Assembly: GCF_000961885.1 (NCBI RefSeq) | Contig: NZ_JZKH01000055.1 | Location: 1-52,160, forward strand | Length of the DNA: 52,160 nt | Direction: 5' to 3' | Origin: Streptomyces rubellomurinus | GTDB taxonomy: Bacteria > Actinomycetota > Actinomycetes > Streptomycetales > Streptomycetaceae | Part shown: positions 33,541 to 41,698 of the stretch, in pieces | Layout: each line of letters opens with the position of its first letter | Position numbering within the stretch: position 1 is the first letter of the stretch | Notes under the pieces: model-generated | What the model was told of the DNA's origin: nothing | The model's database searches: none | The model's input: only the letters and a program-made list of their open reading frames with translations | Position numbers and translations under genes: made by a program

Positions 33541-33699
33541 GCTGCACGCCAAGCTCTACCCGGCGAGGGGCCGCCGGGTATGACCTGTCGGTGTTGTCGG
33601 CCGTGGAATGCCCACAAACGCCAAGTTGTCTGGACCTTTGGTCGAACCTGTTGGGCGTGACGTCGGGGTGGTGTGGTGTGGTTCTGATGACTGTGTGTG
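33541..33699 (+). repeat. Copy A of a 160-bp repeat: replication-relaxation gene tail and 3' flank
   Basis: ctgcacgccaagctctacccggcg encodes the end of a protein (HAKLYPARGRRV-stop at about 33580) matching the HARLYPARVSRV end of the gene at 51042-52040. Similarity continues through the non-coding flank (ggaatg, gttgtctggacctttggt, tgatgactgtgtgtg) to 33699. The rest of this gene copy is missing, because the upstream sequence belongs to the GNAT region. Confidence 0.75.
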
Positions 33700-34376
33700 G
33701 TGATTTGTGGGGCCGGGTCGGGCCGCTCGGGGGACAGCGGGGTGTTGTCTGGCGTGAATTCGGGGGTAAATTCCGCCGGTTATTTCCTTCGATTGTTTTG
33801 GCGGATTGGTTGCTGGTGGTGGTTTGAATGTGGACCAGATTTGCGATGGCTGGGGTCGGTTTTCGGTTTCGCAGGGGTGGAGTCGCCGGGGCGCCGCGCC
33901 GTCCGGGCCTGCTGCGCCCGGCTTGGTCGCTGCCGCCCAGGCCGGGGCTGTTGCCGCTGGTGGCCGGCTGTGCCCGTGCCCGCCTCGCTGCGCCGTCGTT
34001 CCAGGCCTGCTGTGCCCTGGTCGGTGCTGTGTCGCCGTCCGGGGCGGTGCGCGGGCCGGGGCGGCCGTCCCGGGCTCCTCTGCGCCGTCGTCGCCGCCCC
34101 CGCCGTCCCGCTGGGCCTTCGGAGGCCTCGCCGCGCGCCCGCCGTCCGGGCTGCGCCGCGGTCCAGACCGTGCCCGTCCGCTGCGCCCCTCGCCGGACGG
34201 CTGGGTGGCCGTCAGGCCGCCCTGGTGGTGGTCCGGGAGACCGTCCCGGTGCCCGCCCGGGCGGGCACCGGCGGGGTCAGGGCTGTGCCGTTGCCGCGTG
34301 CCCCGGCCGTCGTCCGGCCGGGTCCGCTCGCTCCTGTTGGCGTCGGTCGGGCTGGGACGCCTGTGGGGGAGGCGGG
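33700..34376. other. Non-coding, extremely GC-rich region
   Basis: The first 150 bp are G/T-rich on the plus strand and relatively AT-rich (33760-33830). The rest is an extreme C/G/T stretch with short repeats such as gtcgccg, gccgtc and ccgggct. No frame shows a family, and frames are open only through lack of A/T. It is the 3' continuation of the repeated flank and may hold replication or regulatory DNA of a lost plasmid. Nothing specific is identified. Confidence 0.5.
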
Positions 34377-35129
34377 TCAGCGGCCGGCGAGGTGACGGGA
34401 GGTGAGTTCGACGTCTTGGAGCTGGGCGGTGGTCAGGCGTCGGGCTTCCCAGATGACCATGGCCAGGTCCGCGGTCCGGGAGTGGAGTGGTGGCAGGTCG
34501 TCGGGTAGGCGGATGCCGCCGAGCGCCGCGAGGTCGGGGGCGGGGATGCCGAGCACGCCGGCGAAGCCGACTACCAGCTCGGGGGCCGTTTCGACGGTGC
34601 TGCGGCCGATGCCGCCGATGGTGGACGGAGACAGGTAGATCCGTCCGTCGGTGACCGCGTACAGGGCCCTGGCCGTGCTCGGCCAGGTGAGGTTCCGGCT
34701 GTGAGCGAGCTCCAGGAGCACCGCGCCGAAGCCTGGCCCGTACCGGTGGTACGGTCGGTCGACCCCGCCACGCCCCTCGCGCCGCACCAGGGGCTGCGCC
34801 CGGATCGCGTCCAGCAGCGGTCGCCGGTTCTCGGCGGGCATGACCATCGTGTTGTAGATGACCGAGTCGACCGACCAGTTCGGGTTGCGGGTGATCGGAG
34901 TCAGGTCGTCGGGCACCGGTTGCCCGGCGAGAACGAACAGGTCGGCGGCGTGCAAGCCGAGGACCGGTCCGAGGTCTCTGAGCAGCCGTCCGGTGGGCGG
35001 CTGCCCGCAGAGCACGGCTTGCAGCTCCGCCGGGTCGGTGCCGGCCCTTGCCGCGAGCGTGGCCAAGTCGATTGCCCGGAGGCTCGCCAGGTGTGCCAGC
35101 AGCGCGCCGAACCCCAGGAGGCCTGTCAT
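34377..35129 (-). CDS. HTH-like regulator, hypothetical
   Basis: This is a 250-residue protein. The N-terminal 70 residues have an XRE-type layout (LRAIDLATLAARAGTDPAEL, QAVLCGQPPTGRLLRDLGPV), then a linker and a second domain with 'STARALYAVTDGRIYLSPST' and PELVVGFAGVLGIPAPDLAA. Both ends look like DNA-binding or degenerate HTH modules. It resembles hypothetical Streptomyces regulators found in mobile regions. No ligand domain is recognised. The start is ATG 35129. The 307 bp that follow (35130-35436) contain nothing I can assign. Confidence 0.6.
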   Translation of the reverse strand: MTGLLGFGALLAHLASLRAIDLATLAARAGTDPAELQAVLCGQPPTGRLLRDLGPVLGLHAADLFVLAGQPVPDDLTPITRNPNWSVDSVIYNTMVMPAENRRPLLDAIRAQPLVRREGRGGVDRPYHRYGPGFGAVLLELAHSRNLTWPSTARALYAVTDGRIYLSPSTIGGIGRSTVETAPELVVGFAGVLGIPAPDLAALGGIRLPDDLPPLHSRTADLAMVIWEARRLTTAQLQDVELTSRHLAGR

Positions 35130-35436
35130 GTCGTCAGCCTATCGATGGCCGACAGCCGCGAGATGCCGGGGCAGAGGCAGAGGACACCGCCCGGACGACG
35201 CCCGCCCGCAGACGGCCGTCCACGACGTGTCCTTGTCCCGGCCGTGCAGTGCGACGCGGGGCGCGTTGCGGGTCTGACCAGGCGTTATGTGGCTGGGAGC
35301 GGGGGCGGGGGGGGCTGCGTAGGTGAGAACGAAGAGCGATTGTTGGTGAGAGCTGGCAGCGCGAGGTGTTGCGATCGCCGCTCGGTGCTGGTGAGAAGTA
35401 AGAACGGTTGTCTGAGTTCGAGTCTGTGACTGACAG

Positions 35437-36035
35437 TCAGGACAGCCCGATCGGGGCGGGTGTCAGCGGCTGACCGTCCAGCTCGTGGCAGTCCTCCTCG
35501 TCCCACCACAGCTCGCCCTGCGCGGTGAGGTAAGGGTGCAGTCCGCGGACACCTCCACCGCAGTGGAACGCTCGCGCGACGGCGTGAAGTAGTTCTGCCA
35601 GGCCGGGCCAGGAGTCGGTGAAGTCGCCCCCGCCGCCGTGGCCGGCCCAGCCGAGTCGCCCCTCGTTCGGGCCGGGACGCTGGTCGATCACCTGTGCCCC
35701 GCCGTCGGCGCTCTCGGCCCAGGGCACCCAGAGCGGGTGCCACCAGGGTTCGTCGTCCCAGGGGCGGGTGGTCAGACCGTCGGTCTCGGTCGCGATGTCC
35801 ATGCAGGTTTGCCAGCGGTCCACGATGGCGCTCACCGACAGAGGAGACTGCTCGGGCAGGAGGGTCACCCAGGTGCTCAGGCCGTTGTGGCACCGCAGGG
35901 AATCAGCGAGATCGCCGGGCAACAGGATGCCGAGAGTCTGTTCCGCGGCAACGCCAGGCCGGCGGGCGTGTGCGTCGCCAGCCAGGAATCGATCCGGCGC
36001 CATGACTCAGACGGGGGCAATATCTGCTGGGGCAT
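35437..36035 (-). pseudogene. SUKH (SMI1/KNR4) family gene with a frameshift
   Basis: ATG 36035 begins MPQQILPPSESWRRIDSWLA. After THTPAGLA the frame slips near 35955 and continues as AEQTLGILLPGDLADSLRCH, NGLSTWVTLLPEQSPLSVSA, RWQTCMDIATETDGL, and DDEPWWHPLWVPWAES to the stop at 35437. The combined product of about 198 residues is a standard SUKH protein. Such proteins often act as immunity partners for polymorphic toxins. One missing base near gcctggcgttgcc would explain the break. Confidence 0.75.
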
Positions 36036-36097
36036 GGCGTCATCCTGCCGCACACGTCCGTCAAGATGGGCGGGGGCCTGACCAGGTGGGGGCGAGG

Positions 36098-36247
36098 TTA
36101 GCCGACCGCCTGCTGCTGTTCGGCTCGGGCGCGGGTACTGGCGAGTCGGTAGGAGTCGGTGCCGGTCTCGATGATCGTGCCGTTGAAGGTGAGGCGGTCG
36201 ACGATGGCCGCGCAGAGGCGGGGATCGGTGAAGGTCTTGGTCCAGCC
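36098..36247 (-). pseudogene. istB: C-terminal half of an IS21-family istB, split by an insertion
   Basis: The minus frame reads GWTKTFTDPRLCAAIVDRLT, then FNGTIIETGTDSYRL and STRARAEQQQAVG, ending TAA at 36098. This is the invariant C-terminus of IstB helper ATPases. The matching N-terminal part ends with NESF at 40002, so about 3.75 kb of other DNA lies between residues F and G-W of the same protein. The rest of the frame upstream of GW is inserted sequence. Confidence 0.85.
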
Positions 36248-36258
36248 ATCTGGGGCTG

Positions 36259-36269
36259 GCACTTGTTCC
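36259..36269 (+). repeat. Left terminal inverted repeat of the recombinase element
   Basis: gcacttgttcc pairs with ggaacatgtgc at 39983-39993 with one mismatch in 11. It lies 12 bp inside the left boundary deduced from istB. It could be a recombinase core or arm-binding site. Confidence 0.5.
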
Positions 36270-36386
36270 CTCACACGAGTTGCCGCTGCCACCAGGCCGT
36301 TTCCTCCTCCTGCGGTCCTCGTTGGTTCTCGCGGTAGTGCCAAGGTTTTCCAGGTGCTGCCTTAACGGTTCAGGTGCGAGGAAGGT

Positions 36387-37457
36387 GTGCCGGTGGCCGA
36401 GGCGAGGCTGAAGGTCATCGCAGGCGGTGGCGTCCCGCAGGGTCCGCTGGTCACGGACCCGTGGCAGTTCCAGACGGTGTGTGTCGACGCGTTCGTTGCC
36501 TCGTGGCGGGCTCGCGGGTTCAGCCCGGTGACGATCGACAACGACATCGGTCTGCTGGAGCGGACGCTCGTCGCGTTGGGGCGGCCAGCGTGGGAGGTGA
36601 CGCCCGAGGACATCGACCGCGTCGTCGGCGACCTTGCGGTCAAGGGCCGGGCGACGTCGACTCGCCGCGAGTATGTACAGATCTTCAAGGGGTTCCACCG
36701 GTTCCTCCAGGCCCGCAAAGCGGCTGAGATTGAGGCTGCGTTCGGGGTCCGACTGGTCTGCCCTGTCGATGAGTTCAACGCCTCCCGGCATGTCGGTGAT
36801 GACTCCCCGGCCCTGCTGCCGCCACCGACCCCGGAGCGTGTGACCGAATTCTTCGACTTTATGAAGCGCCGGATCGCGACTGCCAGGAAGTACGGACCCG
36901 CCGCCCGCGACTACGCGCTGTTCCGGACGCTGTATCACGCCGGGCTCCGCTCCGAGGAGGCCTCGCTGCTGGAGAAGCCGGACCTGCACTTCACCCGCGG
37001 CCCGTTCGGCAAGCTCCACGTCCGCTTCGGCAAGGGCGCCCACACCTCCGGGCCCCGTCCGCGATGGGTGCCGATGCTCGACGGCTTGGACCTCGTGCTG
37101 CGATGGTTCCTGAACGACGTGCGGGGCAAGTTCCCCGACTCGCCGGTGCTGTTCGCCGACGAGTCCGGCGGACCGCTGCATCGCGGAACGATCCGCAACC
37201 GGCTCCGCTATCTCATGGAACTCGAAGGACGTCCGCCCGCAGAGCGGTTCAGCCCGCATGCGCTTCGGCGGGCCTGCGCGACCCACAACTACGAGCGCGG
37301 CGTCGACCTGGTGGCGATCCAGCAAATGCTCGGTCACTGGACGGTCAGCTCGACCATGCGCTATGTCCGGCCCTCCGCGACGTTCATCGAGGACGCCTAT
37401 CAGCGGGCCGTCGCCAACACCCTGGCCGAGCTCACCGGGAAGGACACCCCAGCATGA
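36387..37457 (+). CDS. Tyrosine recombinase (integrase), element gene 1
   Basis: This 356-residue protein has a core-binding domain (about 30-115) and a catalytic domain with all active-site residues: R188 in YHAGLRSEE, K216 in FGKGAHTSGPRPR, H291 and R294 in PHALRRACATH, H317 in LGHWTVSSTM, and nucleophile Y326 in MRYVRPS. It should be catalytically competent and resembles the TnpA-like recombinases of actinomycete elements. Starts GTG 36387 or GTG 36393 are both possible; GAGGAAGG upstream suits 36393 better. The stop overlaps the next ATG by 4 bases (ATGA), so the HTH protein is made with it. Confidence 0.9.
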   Translation: MPVAEARLKVIAGGGVPQGPLVTDPWQFQTVCVDAFVASWRARGFSPVTIDNDIGLLERTLVALGRPAWEVTPEDIDRVVGDLAVKGRATSTRREYVQIFKGFHRFLQARKAAEIEAAFGVRLVCPVDEFNASRHVGDDSPALLPPPTPERVTEFFDFMKRRIATARKYGPAARDYALFRTLYHAGLRSEEASLLEKPDLHFTRGPFGKLHVRFGKGAHTSGPRPRWVPMLDGLDLVLRWFLNDVRGKFPDSPVLFADESGGPLHRGTIRNRLRYLMELEGRPPAERFSPHALRRACATHNYERGVDLVAIQQMLGHWTVSSTMRYVRPSATFIEDAYQRAVANTLAELTGKDTPA

Positions 37458-37768
37458 AGATCCAATGGCGGCTGCGGATGGCCGCCGCCCAGCGCGAGGT
37501 CTGGACCGGGACCGAACTGCGGCGGCTGCTGGCCGAGAAGGCCGGCCTCGAGTTGTCTTCCGCCTCGGTGTCCGCGCTGTTCACCAAGGAGCCCTCGCAG
37601 GTGAAGATGACCACCCTGGCCGCGCTGTGCACCGCGCTCGACTGCAGTCCCAACGATCTGATCGAGGTCGACACCACCCCCGTCGAGCGGCCAGTCGCAC
37701 CACCTCGGGCCGTCGCTGACCTTCCGAAGGCCGCCTCCGCCCACGGCCGTTCCATGCCGCCCCTGTGA
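37454..37768 (+). CDS. Small HTH protein (XRE/Cro-type), element gene 2
   Basis: This 104-residue protein has an N-terminal XRE helix-turn-helix: WTGTELRRLLAEKAGLELSS, then ASVSALFTKEPSQVKMTTLA, ALCTALDCSPNDLIEV. A flexible Pro/Ala tail of about 30 residues follows. It is translated through an ATGA overlap with the recombinase. It could repress the element or act as the accessory subunit equivalent to TnpC in Tn554-type systems. The second role is inference from position. Confidence 0.85.
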   Translation: MKIQWRLRMAAAQREVWTGTELRRLLAEKAGLELSSASVSALFTKEPSQVKMTTLAALCTALDCSPNDLIEVDTTPVERPVAPPRAVADLPKAASAHGRSMPPL

Positions 37769-37783
37769 CCGGCGGTCGTCGCG

Positions 37784-39409
37784 ATGGGCAAGAGGCAACG
37801 GGACTGCATCACTTGCGGGGCCCCAGTCGGCTTTCTCGACCGCCAGCACTGCTGCCGGTGCTGGCACCGGATAAGGGAACAGGCAGCGAAGACGGCATGC
37901 CCGTCCTGCGGCAAGGACCGCGTGCTCCAAGAGGACACCGGTCGCTGCATCACCTGCTCGCGCGTCTGTGAACAGTGCGGCCATCCGGTTCGCGCGGCCC
38001 ATGACCGGCTGTGCGGGGTCTGCCGCCGCAAGGCCGAGCGGCTCGCCGCCCAGCAGCCCTGCCCCCGCTGCGGGAAGCCAGGCCATCTGCGCGAGGAGAC
38101 CGGCTGGTGCGGGCGATGTTCCCACCCCGGCTCACCGAAACGGCCTCCCCGGAGCTGCCGCGAGTGCGGGCAGGTTCGGCGGCATGCCGGGCTGGGACTG
38201 TGCTCGGCCTGTTGGCAGAAGCACCCCGGTCGTCCCTTCATCCGAGGCGAACACCTCCGTGACCAGCTCGCCAACCCGCCCACATGGCTGGAGGACTTCG
38301 TCGCGCATGTCGCGGCCCGCTTCTGTGTGTCCCGGGCCTGTGGCCTCGTTGCCGACCTCGGTCGCCTCCTGCAGGACGAGCACTCCAACTCGCCCCAGGC
38401 CCTGCTGGAGAGGTCCCGTCGCCCCGGACGGTCGATGGGCCCTTTCGCCCGCACCCTCGAGGACTTCTTCACCCAGCGCGGCCTGGCCCTGCCCACCGAT
38501 CAGGCCGAACGGCTCGCCGCTGGTCGGCGCAAGCGACGCATTGACGCCGTTCCCAAACCCCTCCGGCCGGCCGTCGCCGCCTTCGACATCTCGCGCATGC
38601 GGGCCCAGGACCGGGCCCGTCGGGCCGGCACCCGACCCCGCAGCCATCACACCCTGGAAACCGCCCTGAGCATCCTCCGGGACCTGGCCCGGTTCCTCGC
38701 CGAACACCGCGGCAAGGACGACTGGGCCCTCACAGACGTGCACGACATCGAGGCCTTCCTGGGAATCCTGCCCAAGGCCCGCCAGCGCCGACTGGTCGTC
38801 CTGCGACAGTTCTTCCGCTTCGCGCGCTCGCAGCACATCGTCCTCGTGGACCCGACCCGCGGGCTGACCGCGAAGCAGGCAGGCGGCTTCCGCGGACGCA
38901 CCCTCACCCTCGACCAGCAGCGCGACCTCTTCCGTCGCTGGACCTGCGACGACGATGTCCACCCGCACGAAGCCCTACTCGGCATCCTCGCCCTGCTGCA
39001 CGGGGCCTCCAGCTCCGAGGTCCGCATGCTGCAGATCACCGACGTCAACCAACGCACCCAGACCGTCCGGCTCGGCAAACGCCCGCACCCCGTCCCGATG
39101 GATCCCGCCTCCTGGACGGTGCTGCAGCGGTGCCTCGCCCATCGAGAAGGATGGCCAACGGACAATCCTCACGTCATGGTCACCAAAGGGACGAAGGCCG
39201 GACGAGGACCGGCTTCAACTGCCTACCTTTCCCACGTACTTGACGACTGCGGATACCCGGCCCGGATGATCCGCAGCACCCGCCTGGTCGACCTCGTGAA
39301 CACGATGGACCCCAAGCTCGTCGCCGCCGCCTTCGGCATGGACCCCGAAGCCACCATGATCTACCTCGCCGACCACGTTGAGGCCGGACGCCTGCCCACC
39401 AGCAGGTGA
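37784..39409 (+). CDS. Zinc-ribbon-array recombinase-like protein, element gene 3
   Basis: This is a 541-residue protein. Residues 1-145 carry ten CxxC pairs (C8/C11, C23/C26, C39/C42, C55/C58, C62/C65, C77/C80, C93/C96, C109/C112, C125/C128, C140/C143), enough for five zinc ribbons. Residues 280-541 have the tyrosine recombinase fold (core-binding 'DWALTDVHDIEAFLG', catalytic LLHGASSSEVRML, late MIRSTRLVDLVNTM and MIYLADH). The first catalytic Arg is replaced by Ser (ASSSEV where LRISEL is usual) and the HxxR box is changed, though a terminal Tyr remains. It looks like a DNA-recognition subunit that has lost catalysis. It begins 15 bp after the HTH gene. Confidence 0.85.
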   Translation: MGKRQRDCITCGAPVGFLDRQHCCRCWHRIREQAAKTACPSCGKDRVLQEDTGRCITCSRVCEQCGHPVRAAHDRLCGVCRRKAERLAAQQPCPRCGKPGHLREETGWCGRCSHPGSPKRPPRSCRECGQVRRHAGLGLCSACWQKHPGRPFIRGEHLRDQLANPPTWLEDFVAHVAARFCVSRACGLVADLGRLLQDEHSNSPQALLERSRRPGRSMGPFARTLEDFFTQRGLALPTDQAERLAAGRRKRRIDAVPKPLRPAVAAFDISRMRAQDRARRAGTRPRSHHTLETALSILRDLARFLAEHRGKDDWALTDVHDIEAFLGILPKARQRRLVVLRQFFRFARSQHIVLVDPTRGLTAKQAGGFRGRTLTLDQQRDLFRRWTCDDDVHPHEALLGILALLHGASSSEVRMLQITDVNQRTQTVRLGKRPHPVPMDPASWTVLQRCLAHREGWPTDNPHVMVTKGTKAGRGPASTAYLSHVLDDCGYPARMIRSTRLVDLVNTMDPKLVAAAFGMDPEATMIYLADHVEAGRLPTSR

Positions 39410-39859
39410 TCAGTCTCCGGAGGAACCCCAGAAGGCAATCTCGTCCGGAATTTCGTCCTTGTAGAGGAGCATGCAGCACCCGCTCCACCGCGGGGCCTGA
39501 TCCAACGCGTCCAGGGTCACGGAATCCATGCCATCGAAGTTCGCGCGGCTCGGCTTGTCGGTGCCGAAGCCCGCCTGGATGACGGACGCGGCCAACTGGC
39601 GTATGGTCCCGAAGTCATGCTCCTCGTCGGCAGAGATCACCCGGCCGACATCCAACACCGAATGGGTGCCGTTCGTGCCCAGGAACTCCCAGTACAGCTC
39701 GTTCTCGAACAGCTCGTCGACTGAGGCGGGCGCGGGCATGCCCCACTCCGTGGGGCTGAAGTAGTCGCCGGAGGCGAACTCCGCCGCTCGCAAAGCCTGC
39801 AACGCGCTGCCGAGGTCCTCCTGGTACGGCACGACATATCTCCAGCCCGATGCACCCAC
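39410..39859 (-). CDS. Passenger gene: Streptomyces YFWGFSGD-type hypothetical protein
   Basis: This 149-residue protein begins VGASGWRYVVPYQEDLGSAL and ends with DEIAFWGSSGD. It is a recurrent Streptomyces hypothetical with a variable middle (GTNGTHSVLDVGRVISADEE) that often occurs near SUKH or immunity-type genes. GTG 39859 has a strong AGGAGGGAG upstream; an ATG at 39892 is an alternative. Its stop (39410-39412) directly abuts the recombinase stop (39407-39409), tail to tail. It is probably cargo of the element. The function is not known. Confidence 0.75.
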   Translation of the reverse strand: MGASGWRYVVPYQEDLGSALQALRAAEFASGDYFSPTEWGMPAPASVDELFENELYWEFLGTNGTHSVLDVGRVISADEEHDFGTIRQLAASVIQAGFGTDKPSRANFDGMDSVTLDALDQAPRWSGCCMLLYKDEIPDEIAFWGSSGD

Positions 39860-39982
39860 GTGTCGTCTCCCTCCTGCGGTACTGATCCTCATGCGACGCA
39901 AGGATGCTAGCCGCGTGTACTGACACCGCGATCTTGGCCCGTGAACCCGATGACTTTCGGCGCTGCCTGGCACAAGTTCGCC

Positions 39983-39993
39983 GGAACATGTGC
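39983..39993 (-). repeat. Right terminal inverted repeat of the recombinase element
   Basis: ggaacatgtgc mirrors the left gcacttgttcc with one mismatch. istB sequence resumes at about 40002, 9 bp beyond it. Confidence 0.5.
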
Positions 39994-40001
39994 GCTTTGG
40001 C

Positions 40002-40645
40002 GAACGACTCGTTCGAGGCGATGGCCACGCTGTTCTTCTCCTCCCGTTCGGTCAGCACCTGGAAGAGCAATTCGGCGCCGCGGCTGTCGAGTTCCATGTA
40101 GCCCAGCTCATCGATGCAGAGAAGGTCGACACGACCGTAGCGGGCGATGGTCTTGGCCAGTTGCTTCTCGTCGGCAGCCTCGACCAGCTCGTTGACGAGC
40201 TTGGTGGCCAGCACGTACTTGACCCGGAAGCCGGCCATCGCGGCTTCGGTGCCGAGGGCGATCAGCAGGTGGGACTTGCCGGTGCCGGAGTCGCCGATCA
40301 GGCAGAGCGGCAGGCTCCTCTTGATCCACTCGCAGGCCGCGAGGGTGTGGATCGTCGCCGGGTCGATGTTCGGGTTCGCGTCGAAGTCGAACTTCCGCAG
40401 GGACTTGTCCCGGGGGAAGCCGGCGGCCTTGATCCGGCGCTCGGAGCGGCGCCGGGCCCGGTCGTCGCACTCGGACATCAGCAGCTCCGAGAGGAAGCCG
40501 AGGTAGGACATCTGCACGCGGCGGCGCTCTCGGCGAGCTCGGGGAACTGGGCTCGGATAGTGGGCAGCCTCAGCATCCCCCAGGCCTGGTCGATGGCGGC
40601 GGTGGCGGCCTGCTCGGTGATTCCTCGCCGGCGGGGAAAGGTCAT
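40002..40645 (-). pseudogene. istB: N-terminal part of IS21-family istB, split and frameshifted
   Basis: ATG 40645 begins MTFPRRRGITEQAATAAIDQ. The frame shifts near 40525 within agagcgccgcc, then continues MSYLGFLSELLMSECDDRAR, with Walker A GDSGTGKSHLLIALG, Walker B LLCIDELGYMELD, and ELLFQVLTEREEKNSVAIAS NESF up to the insertion. IstB is the AAA+ helper ATPase of IS21 transposition. The remaining C-terminus is at 36098-36247. The frameshift plus insertion leave it inactive. It follows the istA stop (40657) by 11 bp, the usual IS21 order. Confidence 0.85.
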
Positions 40646-40656
40646 GGCGTTCTCCT

Positions 40657-41598
40657 TCAAGGGGTGGGACGGCTCGGTCGGCGGTGTCGTAGCAGCTGGT
40701 CGTAGTGGGCCACCGATGGCAGCGGCCTCGTGTCGGGCGGGAGCTGGGCCAGGCGCCGCTCGGTGAGCGAGGTCACCGTCGCCCGGTCCGTGGCGGGAGG
40801 CTCCGGTTCTGCGGGAGTCCTTGTGTCGGCCTCGGCAGCCTTGCGGGCCTCCAGCGCGACCGCGTCGGCGGTCAGCGCGCCTGATCGGAGGGCGGCGGCG
40901 AGGCCGGCGACGAGATGCTCGTGGGGCAGGTGCCGGCCCAACAGCAGGACCTCGATCAGCGCGCGGGTGCCCTCGCGCTCGCCGTGGGCCTTGCAGGCGG
41001 CCGCCCACCAGGCGTCGTGAACCGGGGTGAAACGGCCGGCCGAGCGGGCCTGGTCGAGCGCGGGCGCCCCGGGCAGAGCGCCGGGCTTGCGCACCAAGGC
41101 CTCCAGGTAGTGGTCCAAGTCGAGCCGCGCGCCGCCCTTGGCGATCAGCCGCTCGTGCCGGGCAACTTCCTCCCGGCCGTCGTAGACGACCAGTTCGGAG
41201 GCGTGCAGCATGACCCGGACGGTCCGGCCGATCAGCCGCACCGGCACCGAGTAGCGGTTGTTGCGGATACCGATCTGGCTGTAGCGGTCGACCCTCGGGG
41301 TGAACAGCCGTCCCGCCTCGAACGGCTCGTCCGGCAGCGGCGCCAGCAGCGGCCGCTCGGCGGCGAAGTACTCGCCGATGGTGCGGGGACGGGAGCGGAT
41401 CCGACTGGCCTCGTCCTCCTCGTCCCACCGGTCGATCATCGCGTTCAGCTCGGCCAGCGTCGCAACGTCGGGGACGGGGACGAGGTGGTTGCGGCAGAAC
41501 CATCCGATCTGCCCCTCGACACCGCCCTTCTCGTGGGCACCGCCGATGCCGGGCCGGCAGTACAGGACGTCCAGGCCGATCTTCCGCGAGTTCAGAGA
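40657..41598 (-). pseudogene. istA: IS21-family istA transposase, 5' truncated
   Basis: The frame gives the C-terminal part of IstA: GLDVLYCRPGIGGAHEKGGV, EGQIGWFCRNHLVPVPD, then RLFTPRVDRYSQIGIRNNRY and SVPVRLIGRTVRVMLHASEL, with a basic helical tail to the stop at 40657. The catalytic D-D motifs of the RNase H fold lie upstream and are missing. The frame enters from unrelated DNA at about 41598. The element cannot transpose on its own. Confidence 0.85.
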
Positions 41599-41698
41599 TT
41601 CTGAAGTATCGGCCAGGCGAACCCACGGAAGCCCGGGCGGTATTGCCGCATGGAGAGACCGAGTTCGGCCTAGAAGCAGTCCGGACTGGTGGGTCGGC

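Larger units (their letters stand above)
36248..40001. mobile_element. Recombinase-HTH-recombinase element inserted in istB
   Basis: The unit interrupts istB at a precise point: SerPhe (codons ending at 40002) and Gly-Trp (codons starting at 36247) are adjacent in intact IstB. It carries, in order, a tyrosine recombinase (36387-37457), a small HTH protein (37454-37768), a large recombinase-like protein with a zinc-ribbon array (37784-39409), and a convergent passenger gene (39859-39410). Short inverted repeats gcacttgttcc (36259-36269) and ggaacatgtgc (39983-39993) lie about 11 and 8 bp from the ends. The layout recalls Tn554-type tnpABC and RIT elements but matches neither exactly by eye. 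Confidence 0.8.

Noticed and set aside
33806..34405. A 199-codon plus-strand frame in the GC-rich region.
   Set aside because: It is Pro/Arg/Gly-rich with no codon-position bias or recognised domain. It is open only because A/T are rare.
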